Assembly (NCBI GenBank): GCA_035515235.1
Contig: DATJBS010000022.1
Span: 1-64,000, forward strand
Length of the DNA: 64,000 nt
Direction: 5' to 3'
DNA from: JAMLHH01 sp035515235
GTDB taxonomy: Bacteria; Bacteroidota; Bacteroidia; Chitinophagales; JADIYW01
Below, piece by piece: positions 1-7,411 of this stretch. The notes beneath the pieces were generated by a model that was not told where the DNA came from, ran no database searches, and worked only from the letters and a program-made list of their open reading frames with translations. The position numbers and the translations under genes were made by a program. Each line of letters opens with the position of its first letter. Position 1 is the stretch's first letter.

Positions 1-93
1 CCGAAATCCCTGCTCATATTCTTTCACTAATTTTAGCTTAAAATCTTCAGAAAATCTCCTGAGTCGATTAATGCGCTTTCCTGTTTTATTCAT
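1..93 (-). CDS. IS3-like transposase OrfA, N-terminus (partial, runs off left edge)
   Basis: An open frame starts with ATG at 93 on the minus strand and runs for 31 codons to the window edge. It begins MNKTGKRINRLRRFSEDF and continues KLKLVKEYEQGFR. The motif 'FSxDFKLKLVKEYEQG' resembles the first helix of the helix-turn-helix in OrfA of IS3-family transposases, which binds the element's ends. Only the first third or so of such a protein would be visible, so the family call rests on this short stretch. No terminal inverted repeat could be fixed with confidence. Confidence 0.5.
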   Translation of the reverse strand, partial: MNKTGKRINRLRRFSEDFKLKLVKEYEQGFR

Positions 94-182
94 CTCTTTT
101 TGAGTTTTAAAACAGTCAAGCTATGTCAGGGAATGACATCAGGATTCAAGATGCTGAGTTCTTTCAAATAAAAACTTTTCAG

Positions 183-207
183 CCCACGAGATAATCGTGG
201 GTTATTT
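183..207 (+). terminator. Hairpin with T-rich tail (rho-independent terminator)
   Basis: CCCACGA (183-189) pairs with TCGTGGG (195-201) around a GATAA loop, followed by TTATTTTG. The T-rich tail is on the plus strand, so it would end a plus-strand transcript arriving from outside the window. Confidence 0.5.
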
Positions 208-225
208 TGTTACTATAACTTAGTA

Positions 226-570
226 CGTCATTGCGAGAAACGAAGCAATCCAAATAAAGTAATCGGTCATTCTGAACCTTGTCATTCTGAATTTAGTTCA
301 GAATCGTTTCAGGTTGTCATTTTGAACCTTGTCATTCTGAATTTAGTTCAGAATCGTTTCAGAATCTATAATGTAATACTCAAAAGATTGCGGACTAAAT
401 CCGCAATGACATTATAGTTAAAACAGAACTACAATGTCATTCTGAACTTGTTTCAGAATCTCTTAAGTAATACTTGGATTGTAGAACAAGCCAACAATTC
501 CTCAATTATACAACGTCATTGCGAGGAACGAAGCAATCTTTTACAAATTGTTTCTGAGATGCTTTCAGCA
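226..570. repeat. Cluster of short GTCAT...ATC hairpin repeats
   Basis: This gene-free stretch holds several copies of short imperfect palindromes with a common frame. Examples are a CATTGCGA...GAAGCAATC copy at 226-250 and a GTCATTCTGAA...TTCAGAATC copy at 281-305, repeated again just after. A 'GCGGACTAAATCCGC' version lies near 389-403. No coding frame is supported here. Confidence 0.8.
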
Positions 571-640
571 TGACATAATTATTAATCGAACTAACATCCT
601 TTCGTGTGTTTAAAAACTGTCATTCCGACGAAGGAGGAAC

Positions 641-721
641 CTCTCGAAGCACGGTTGCTGAGGCTCTCGAAGCACGGTTGCTGAGGCCCTCGAAGCACGG
701 TTGCTGAGGCTCTCGAAGCAC
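641..721. repeat. 23-bp tandem repeat, 3.5 copies
   Basis: The unit CTCTCGAAGCACGGTTGCTGAGG occurs head to tail at 641-663, 664-686 and 687-709 (first T changed to C) and as a half unit at 710-721. Units are nearly identical, pointing to recent slippage or expansion. It follows a CATTCCGAC...GGAGGAAcc short repeat. There are no unique spacers, so it is not a CRISPR. Confidence 0.9.
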
Positions 722-724
722 AAA

Positions 725-750
725 AAAAGGCCAATCTCTCGATTGACCTT
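725..750 (-). terminator. Terminator downstream of sodA
   Basis: On the minus strand AAGGTCAATC and GATTGGCCTT form a 10-bp stem with one mismatch and a four-base loop, followed by a run of seven T. It lies 24 bases past the sodA stop. Confidence 0.7.
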
Positions 751-773
751 AAATTTTATACTAAAAAACTCTG

Positions 774-1382
774 CTATTTTGCAGCAGAAAATCTTTTAGA
801 TACCTCGTCCCAATTGATTACATTGAAAAATGCAGATACATAATCAGGTCTTTTGTTTTGATAATGCAAGTAGTAAGCATGCTCCCACACGTCAACACCT
901 AAAACTGGAGTACCTTTTACTTCAGCGATATCCATCAAAGGATTATCTTGATTAGGAGAAGAAGTTACAGCAAGACCACCATCAGATTTCACGATAAGCC
1001 ACGCCCAACCAGAACCAAATCTAGTAGCAGCAGCTTTAGAAAACTCCTCTTTAAATGCAGAGAAAGAACCGAATGCAGAATTAATTGCATCAGCCAATTC
1101 ACCTGTAGGCTCACCACCACCATTTGGGCTCATTACAGTCCAAAACAAAGAGTGATTATAATGACCACCACCATTGTTACGTACAGCTGGAGATGCTTTT
1201 GAAATATTAGCTAAAATTTCTTCGATGCTTTTCGATTCTAAATCCGTGCCTTTGATTGCACCGTTTAGATTATTTACATAAGCAGCATGGTGTTTGCCAT
1301 GGTGAATCTGCATAGTTTGTGTGTCAATGTTTGGCTCTAATGCATCAAAAGCATAGGGTAAACTTGGTAATTCGAATGCCAT
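774..1382 (-). CDS. sodA: Superoxide dismutase, Mn-type (Fe/Mn family)
   Basis: A 202-residue cytoplasmic enzyme that converts superoxide to hydrogen peroxide and oxygen. The four metal ligands are visible: H27 (IHHGKHH), H77 (NHSLFW), D164 and H168 (DVWEHAYYLHY). Gly73 and Gln145 (SSPNQDNP) sit where Mn-type enzymes place the residues that tune metal preference; Fe-type enzymes usually have Gln at the first site. This favours manganese, although cambialistic activity cannot be excluded. Length is normal and there is no signal peptide. It lies 42 bases downstream of clpX on the same strand and has its own terminator. Confidence 0.95.
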   Translation of the reverse strand: MAFELPSLPYAFDALEPNIDTQTMQIHHGKHHAAYVNNLNGAIKGTDLESKSIEEILANISKASPAVRNNGGGHYNHSLFWTVMSPNGGGEPTGELADAINSAFGSFSAFKEEFSKAAATRFGSGWAWLIVKSDGGLAVTSSPNQDNPLMDIAEVKGTPVLGVDVWEHAYYLHYQNKRPDYVSAFFNVINWDEVSKRFSAAK

Positions 1383-1424
1383 AATATTAATGTTTTAATG
1401 ATTGTTATATAAATATTTAACGCG

Positions 1425-2660
1425 TTAAGCGACTTTTAGTTTATTAGAACTAGACTTATTGACCATTTCTTCAGCATATTCTTTCGTCAATACAAATTTC
1501 TCAATTTCATCATCAGAAGGAATCTCAAACATAGCGTCATTAATCACCAATTCTAAGATAGATCTCAAACCTCTAGCGCCTAATTTATTTTCCATCGCTT
1601 GGTCTACAATATAATCCAAAGCCTCGTCTTCTACAACTAATTCTACATCTTCAATCTCAAATAATCTTGCATATTGTTTGATTAAAGCATTTTTAGGCTC
1701 AGTCAATATTCTACGAAGAGCAGTTTTATCCAAAGGCTCTAAATAAGACAAAACAGGCAATCTTCCTAGCAACTCAGGGATCAACCCGAAATTCTTCAAA
1801 TCCGCATGATTGATATATTTCAACAAGTTTTCCTTGTCTATTTCTTGATGATCATCAGGCTTTCTAAAACCGATAGATTGTCTTTGCACACGATTTCCGA
1901 TACTTCTTTCGATACCGTCAAAAGCCCCGCCACAGATAAACAATATATTTTTAGTATCTACTTTCACTAGTTTCTGATCTGGGTGCTTACGACCTCCTTG
2001 CGGAGGCACCAAAACTTCCGTTCCTTCCAGCATTTTCAATAAAGATTGCTGAACACCTTCACCCGACACATCCCTAGTCAAAGATGGATTATCACTCTTA
2101 CGCGCTATTTTATCGATTTCGTCGATATAAACTATCCCCTTTTGAGCAGCCTCGATATCATAATCGCATACTTGAAGCAACCTTGTCAAGATACTTTCCA
2201 CGTCCTCTCCTACGTATCCCGCTTCAGTAAATACAGTGGCATCCACGATAGCAAAAGGCACATTCAATAACTTAGCGATCGTTTTCGCAATCAAAGTTTT
2301 ACCCGTACCAGTTCTTCCGACCAATACGATATTTGATTTTTCTATCTCGATATCATCATCTTTAGCAGGGTGATTCAATCTTTTATAGTGATTATATACC
2401 GCCACAGCAATGACCTTTTTAGCTTCATCCTGACCAATAATATAATCGTCTAAAAACGTTTTTATATTTTTAGGTTTAAGATGACTATTGAAGACAAAAC
2501 CATCTGTTTTCTTTTGATGTTGAAACTCCTCCTGAATGATAGTTTGCGCCTGAGTGACACAATTCTCACAAATATGCGCATCCATTCCCGCTATCAAAAT
2601 CATCACATCATTCTTCGGCTTCCCGCAGAACGAGCAAAATTGTGTATTTTTCTTAGACAT
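1425..2660 (-). CDS. clpX: ATP-dependent Clp protease ATP-binding subunit ClpX
   Basis: A 411-residue AAA+ unfoldase that recognises tagged proteins and threads them into ClpP. Visible parts are an N-terminal zinc-binding domain (C9, C12, C31, C34), Walker A GRTGTGKT at 115-122, a GYVG pore loop near 148-151, Walker B VYIDEIDKIA near 177-186 and an IGF loop (QSIGFRK) for docking on ClpP. Length is typical. Its partner clpP lies about 7.8 kb away on the same strand; in many Bacteroidota tig-clpP-clpX are contiguous, so here the locus has been split by accessory genes. Confidence 0.98.
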   Translation of the reverse strand: MSKKNTQFCSFCGKPKNDVMILIAGMDAHICENCVTQAQTIIQEEFQHQKKTDGFVFNSHLKPKNIKTFLDDYIIGQDEAKKVIAVAVYNHYKRLNHPAKDDDIEIEKSNIVLVGRTGTGKTLIAKTIAKLLNVPFAIVDATVFTEAGYVGEDVESILTRLLQVCDYDIEAAQKGIVYIDEIDKIARKSDNPSLTRDVSGEGVQQSLLKMLEGTEVLVPPQGGRKHPDQKLVKVDTKNILFICGGAFDGIERSIGNRVQRQSIGFRKPDDHQEIDKENLLKYINHADLKNFGLIPELLGRLPVLSYLEPLDKTALRRILTEPKNALIKQYARLFEIEDVELVVEDEALDYIVDQAMENKLGARGLRSILELVINDAMFEIPSDDEIEKFVLTKEYAEEMVNKSSSNKLKVA

Positions 2661-2725
2661 AAATTATTTTTTGACCATTGCCTGCACAGATTACAGCACA
2701 GACCGTACTAATTTTGATATTCTGC

Positions 2726-2733
2726 CAAAGTTA
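2726..2733 (-). promoter_or_regulatory. Candidate -7 box upstream of clpX
   Basis: On the minus strand TAACTTTG matches the Bacteroidota -7 consensus TAnnTTTG, 66 bases before the clpX start. No clear TTG -33 element was found at the usual spacing. Confidence 0.4.
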
Positions 2734-2827
2734 CTCATTCTTAGACTTTTTCAGAAAATCCTGACCTTATAATTCTGTTAACATGACAAAACCAACCTCC
2801 TATATTACATTTTTTGTCTGATTATTT

Positions 2828-2897
2828 GGGCGGCCACCGGGCTTTCGGCATGTAGTCCTCCACTTCGTTACGGAGCTATAGCCTCTATCCCTGCCGC
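2828..2897 (-). repeat. GGGATAGA...AGCCCG structured repeat, copy 1
   Basis: Read on the minus strand the element begins GCGGCAGGGATAGAGGC and ends GCCGAAAGCCCGGTGGCCGC. It shares the GGGATAGA start and AGCCCG end with four other copies in this window (17228, 36636, 46178, 49351). The ends are partly complementary, so it can fold on itself. It has no coding potential. Confidence 0.7.
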
Positions 2898-2905
2898 ATG
2901 ACGTT

Positions 2906-2965
2906 AACTTTTCCAAAGTTTAAAACCTTCATAACTTTTCCAAAGTTTAAAACTTTGGAAAAGTT
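2906..2965. repeat. Repeated long hairpin AACTTTTCCAAAGTTT
   Basis: AACTTTTCCAAAGTTT occurs at 2906-2921 and again at 2933-2948. The second copy is followed immediately by its inverse, AAACTTTGGAAAAGTT (2950-2965), giving a near-perfect 33-base palindrome. No T-run follows, so a simple terminator role is not indicated. Confidence 0.8.
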
Positions 2966-3014
2966 CCCTCCTCGCTACCATACGAACCTTTTAGTGTGGA
3001 TTTCCGTAATCATC

Positions 3015-3600
3015 ATTCTGAATACTTTATTATGAACCTTGTCATTCTGAACCAAAACGTCATTCTGAATTGAGTTCAGAATCTCTAGTATTCCCAATTC
3101 GTCATTCTGAACTCGTTTCAGAATCATTTCAGAATCTAATCTTTCCAAACAGTCTCATCCTGAACCAAAACGTCATTCTGAACCTTGTCATTCTGAACTC
3201 GTTTCAGAATCTTTAATATTCCTAATCCGTCATTGCGAACAAAATGAAATGTAGTGAAGCAATCTCTAGCAACTCACTACAAGCTACTACGTCATGCTGA
3301 AAGCATCTCAATACGAATAACAAAACAGAACAATTAACTGTTCTCTTGAAATTGTTTCCGTCATTCTTGACAATCACGTCACTCTGAATACGTCACTCTG
3401 AATACGTCATTCTGAACCTTGTCATTCTGAACTCGTTTCAGAATCATTTCAGAATCATTTCAGAATCATTTCAGAATCTCTACTATTCCTACTCTGTCAT
3501 TGCGAACGAAATGATATGTAGTGAAGCAATCTCTTAAGCAATTCTTTACAAGCTACTATGTCATGCTGAAAGCATCTCTCAAGCACTTCTATTATCCATA
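3015..3600. repeat. Dense GTCAT...ATC hairpin repeats
   Basis: More than ten short repeat copies are packed into this gap between clpX and the Hsp70-like operon. They include GTCATTCTGAAC...GTTTCAGAATC copies, CATTGCGAAC...GAAGCAATC copies with ATGAAATGTAGT inserted in the loop, and GTCATGCTGAAAGCATCTC at 3291-3309. A run of TTTCAGAATCA near 3436-3478 is tandemly repeated. No gene was found. Confidence 0.85.
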
Positions 3601-3734
3601 TTAAAAAAAAACAGTCATCAAAAAAAAACTCTTATAATATATTATAAATTTAAATCTCTATATTTATTATTCAGAAAAGTTGAATTCAAATAGCAGAACA
3701 AACATATCAATTAATTAGAATAATTATGTGTTTT

Positions 3735-3742
3735 TAATTTTG
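3735..3742 (+). promoter_or_regulatory. Candidate -7 box for the Hsp70-like operon
   Basis: TAATTTTG fits TAnnTTTG and lies 71 bases before the ATG at 3814, in an A/T-rich stretch just past the repeats. No convincing TTG was seen 19-21 bases upstream, so this is a weak call. Confidence 0.35.
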
Positions 3743-3813
3743 ATAGAAATTGACATAACAACAGCTAAATAGTAATATATATTTCAGCAAACGCTCGATA
3801 GAAGAAGATAAAC

Positions 3814-6258
3814 ATGAGTACAGAATTAACTATTAATAATTTGCTTCCAGTTTTAACTACTGGAAAACTTTCAGAAAAAAATGCAACAATTCGAAACACA
3901 ACTTTTGTTGGAATAGATTTTGGCACATCTACGACCGTTGTGAGTATCGCAGTTTTGGGAAAGGATAAAGAACCCCTGATAGTAAAACCTATTGAATTGA
4001 ATCAAAAACTATCAGATGGTGCAATTTTTTCATCTTATAAAGTTCCTTCCGTCATTGCTTGGTACAATAACAATCTTATAATTGGCGAAGGTGCAGCTCA
4101 ATTAAAATTCAAGTTAAGACAAGGAAAAAATCTTTGGCATTCATTTAAAATGGAACTCGGAGAAGATGTTGGTTGTAAGTATCCGAATAGTGAACTTGGT
4201 AAAAATCACAATAAACTAACAATTCTAAATCCAACAGACGCTTCAAAAATATTTTTCAAATATCTTAAGGTTCAAATTGAACGTTATGTAAACACTCACT
4301 CTTTGCCTTCAAGTATTCAGTATGCTGTTAGCATTCCTGCTTCTTTTGAGGCTAATCAACGAAGAGACTTGGTCGACAGTTTGGAAAGCAATGGTTTCAT
4401 GATAAACAAACAATCGCTTATTGATGAGCCAAATGCTGCATTTTTAAGTTATGTATCCAAATCCTCGGTAGAAGGAAAACATCTTCAAATTCCACAAGAC
4501 TATTTTCCAAATGTACTTGTATTCGACTTTGGAGCTGGAACATGCGACATTTCAATACTTGAATTAGGCAAAGACAATAATGGTATATATTCCAAAAACA
4601 TTGCAATCTCACGGTTTGAAAAACTTGGAGGAAACGATATAGACAAGTTAATTGCTGTAGATGTATTATTACCTCAATTATTTAAAGGAACAGGGTTTAA
4701 TTCTGAAGATTTCAGAACTAGAGAATTAAATGAATTAATCATTCCAAAATTACTTGCAGCAGCAGAACGATTAAAAATAAAACTAAGCGATAACATTTCT
4801 TTGCAAACCACAACAAAAGCTCTATCCGAATTGGCTTTAACAAAAGACTATATTTCCTTAGGTAAAAAAATTGAAATCGAAACGAGAAAAGGAATCCTAT
4901 CCATTGAAGAACCCAAATTGAGTTATAAAGAATTTGCTGATATAAATTCCGTATTTACTAAAGAAAATAGCATTCTGCCAACCAAGAGAATTGAGAAGGA
5001 AGTCGAATTTGTAAGTGTTTTTACGCCAATAAAAACAGCTTTAAAAAAGGCTAATCTTTCTAGTGCGGAAATTGATTACGTCTTATTTATCGGTGGTAGC
5101 TCAAAGAATCCTTTTATTCAAAAAGCAGTAAGTAATTATTTCCCCGAATCTGATATTTTAATACCGAATGATTTACAAGCTCACGTTTCTTCTGGTGCAG
5201 CAATCCATTCTTTAATTTATAATGGTTTTGGGAAAAATGTAATTCAACCTATTACTAGTGAACCCATAATGCTAATTACCAAAGATGGATATAGAGAAAT
5301 AGTAGATTCAATCGTAGAAGCTGGTACAGTTATTCCATCAGATATTAAAATAATTGAAAATCTTTCACCACAAAAAGAAGGACAGGAAGTAATTGAACTA
5401 CCTATTTGTGTAGGCAGTAAAAACAAAATCCTGTACAACATTAAGTTATTCAATCCAGAGTCAGGTGGTTTTCCAAAATCAACATCCGTAAAGTTAGAAA
5501 TTGAAATCAATGCAGATAAAATGCTTTTAATTAGAGCATCAGCTGGGAATAAAAAAATAATGGTAGAACCTCTAAGCCCATTTGCCAATAAAGAAATGAC
5601 TACGGAGGAAAGAATAAAATATAAAGCTGAAAGAGATTTTAATCTCGAATGTGAGCGAAACGGTGGTGAACCATCTTTATCTGCTTTACAAACCTTGCAC
5701 AAAGCTTACGAGAAAATTGGAATGGATTTTAAAGCTGCCGAAACATTAGAACAAATTGAAGAAATGTTTCCAGGAAAAGGAAATCTTAACAATATAGGGT
5801 TGCATTACAGCAATGCAGGAAAAAGAGACAAAGCTATTATGTTTTATGAAAGAGCAATGTCTAAAGAACCATCTTCGACTACAGCTTTTAACATAGCTAT
5901 GCAATACAAACATTCAGACAAGAAAAAATATCTAGAATATCTAGAAAAAGCACAAGAAACTAATCCATCACATAATCCATCTGCATATAGTTTAGGTCAG
6001 GAATATATAAAAGCTGGTAAAAAGAAAGAGGGTGAAAAACTTTTACAAGAGGCATTTGAAAGATGGAAACAAAAGTTTGAAAGTAACAAAATGGAGAAAT
6101 GGGATTATAGTTGGTTCTCATCTTGTGCCAGAGCACTAGGTAAAAAAGATTATGCCGAACACATTGATGAATGCGAACCAAAAGAAAATTTAGATAAAAT
6201 GTACAACTCTGATAATTTAACCCAATTCAAACAAGAAGAAGGGCTTCAAAAATACTAA
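3814..6258 (+). CDS. Hsp70-like ATPase with C-terminal TPR repeats
   Basis: An 814-residue protein of the Hsp70/actin ATPase superfamily. The nucleotide-binding domain shows phosphate-1 loop GIDFGTST (33-40), SIPASFEANQRRDL near 163, IDEPNAAF at 203-210, phosphate-2 loop VFDFGAGTCD (236-245) and the adenosine-site motif VLFIGGSSKNP near 424-434. A beta-rich segment at about 470-600 may correspond to a substrate-binding domain. Residues about 640-760 form several TPR-like helical repeats (NNIGLHYSNAGKRDKAIMFY). It is not the housekeeping DnaK, since the motifs diverge and DnaK lacks TPRs. It is the first gene of a three-gene operon, five bases before the helicase. The role is unknown; ATP-dependent recognition of a protein target is inferred. 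Confidence 0.85.
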   Translation: MSTELTINNLLPVLTTGKLSEKNATIRNTTFVGIDFGTSTTVVSIAVLGKDKEPLIVKPIELNQKLSDGAIFSSYKVPSVIAWYNNNLIIGEGAAQLKFKLRQGKNLWHSFKMELGEDVGCKYPNSELGKNHNKLTILNPTDASKIFFKYLKVQIERYVNTHSLPSSIQYAVSIPASFEANQRRDLVDSLESNGFMINKQSLIDEPNAAFLSYVSKSSVEGKHLQIPQDYFPNVLVFDFGAGTCDISILELGKDNNGIYSKNIAISRFEKLGGNDIDKLIAVDVLLPQLFKGTGFNSEDFRTRELNELIIPKLLAAAERLKIKLSDNISLQTTTKALSELALTKDYISLGKKIEIETRKGILSIEEPKLSYKEFADINSVFTKENSILPTKRIEKEVEFVSVFTPIKTALKKANLSSAEIDYVLFIGGSSKNPFIQKAVSNYFPESDILIPNDLQAHVSSGAAIHSLIYNGFGKNVIQPITSEPIMLITKDGYREIVDSIVEAGTVIPSDIKIIENLSPQKEGQEVIELPICVGSKNKILYNIKLFNPESGGFPKSTSVKLEIEINADKMLLIRASAGNKKIMVEPLSPFANKEMTTEERIKYKAERDFNLECERNGGEPSLSALQTLHKAYEKIGMDFKAAETLEQIEEMFPGKGNLNNIGLHYSNAGKRDKAIMFYERAMSKEPSSTTAFNIAMQYKHSDKKKYLEYLEKAQETNPSHNPSAYSLGQEYIKAGKKKEGEKLLQEAFERWKQKFESNKMEKWDYSWFSSCARALGKKDYAEHIDECEPKENLDKMYNSDNLTQFKQEEGLQKY

Positions 6259-6263
6259 CAGAT

Positions 6264-7400
6264 ATGGCTTGGATGATAAAATATGACAAACTGGATGATG
6301 ACCAAAAAGATTTTGTCGATAATGAAATTAACTCAAGAGGAAACATTTGGATAAAAGGATTTGCAGGAAGTGGTAAATCCGTCATGCTAATTCATGCTTT
6401 GAGAAAGAAAATGGATAGTAATCCTAATGCAAACGTATGTGTGGTAGTTTACACTTACTCATTAATTGATATGTTTAAAACAGGGATGGCGGAACTTGGA
6501 ATGCAGGCAATACCAGTTATGACATATCATCAATTCAAAAAAAGTCATGAAAATTATGACTACATATTTTGTGATGAGGTCCAAGATTTGCCAGCTGATG
6601 TACTAATTCAAATGAAACAAAGAAGCCAACATGTATATGTTGCGGGTGATTCTAATCAGTCAATTTACGAAGATACGGTTACAACAACGGAAATTGGAAA
6701 TATAATCAATGCTAGACCTTTTGTTCTTACGAGAATTTATAGGCTAACAAGATCAATAATGAACGCTGTTTCCAACCTTTTGCCAAACATGGACATTTTT
6801 GGCTCACGTAGAGATATGACTAAAAAAGACGTTAGCGTAAGGTTGGGCAAAGGTTATGATGAAAACGAAGAAGTAAAGTATGTTTGGGAGCAATCGTCCA
6901 ATGCTACTTCAGAAGGCTATTCCGCAGCAGTATTACTTCCTAAACACGATTATATAATGGATTTCGCAAATCGACTTTTAAGACAGAATGGCAAAACGAC
7001 TTGGTCTATACAAGAAAACAATTGGGGCAAACCAGATTACAATTCATTAAACAACCACTTTCGTAATCAAGGTTTAAAAATAGAATACGTAGGAAATGGG
7101 TATGGTTCTTTTCAAAATGCAGAACGAAATAGAAACACCATTTTAATGACATATCATAGTGCTAAAGGAATGGATTTTGACAATGTATTTCTTCCGTTTC
7201 TTTCTGATGATACAAGCATTTCCAGAAGAGATGAAGAAACTTTATTTATGGTTGCGATTACTCGTAGTAAAATGAATCTATTTATTACTTACTCAGGTTA
7301 TCTTCACAGATTGGTTTCAAAATTTGAATCAACTTGTCAAAGAATTGACCTAAAAACTTCAAATCAACCTACGAGCGCAGATATTGATTTTGATTTTTAA
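6264..7400 (+). CDS. Short superfamily 1 helicase (UvrD/Rep-like)
   Basis: A 378-residue SF1 helicase-like ATPase. Motif I is GFAGSGKS (32-39), motif II is DEVQD (104-108), motif III is VAGDSNQSIYE near 126, motif IV resembles LTRIYRLTRSI, motif V is TYHSAKGMDFDNVF and motif VI is VAITRSKMNLF. All key ATPase residues are present, so it is probably active. It is far shorter than UvrD (about 720 residues) and lacks room for the large 1B and 2B insertions, resembling the compact helicases of accessory systems. The start lies five bases after the Hsp70-like gene and the stop just before the next gene, indicating co-translation. Confidence 0.85.
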   Translation: MAWMIKYDKLDDDQKDFVDNEINSRGNIWIKGFAGSGKSVMLIHALRKKMDSNPNANVCVVVYTYSLIDMFKTGMAELGMQAIPVMTYHQFKKSHENYDYIFCDEVQDLPADVLIQMKQRSQHVYVAGDSNQSIYEDTVTTTEIGNIINARPFVLTRIYRLTRSIMNAVSNLLPNMDIFGSRRDMTKKDVSVRLGKGYDENEEVKYVWEQSSNATSEGYSAAVLLPKHDYIMDFANRLLRQNGKTTWSIQENNWGKPDYNSLNNHFRNQGLKIEYVGNGYGSFQNAERNRNTILMTYHSAKGMDFDNVFLPFLSDDTSISRRDEETLFMVAITRSKMNLFITYSGYLHRLVSKFESTCQRIDLKTSNQPTSADIDFDF

Positions 7401-7411
7401 ATAATTTGAAA

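Noticed and set aside
641..721. CRISPR array
   Set aside because: Repeats are directly adjacent with no unique spacers, and no cas genes are present.
5244..5702. 152-codon minus-strand ORF inside the Hsp70-like gene
   Set aside because: Opposite-strand shadow of a gene with clear motifs; no family match and no start context.
3814..6258. Housekeeping dnaK
   Set aside because: Motifs diverge from DnaK, it has a TPR tail, and it is not linked to grpE or dnaJ.
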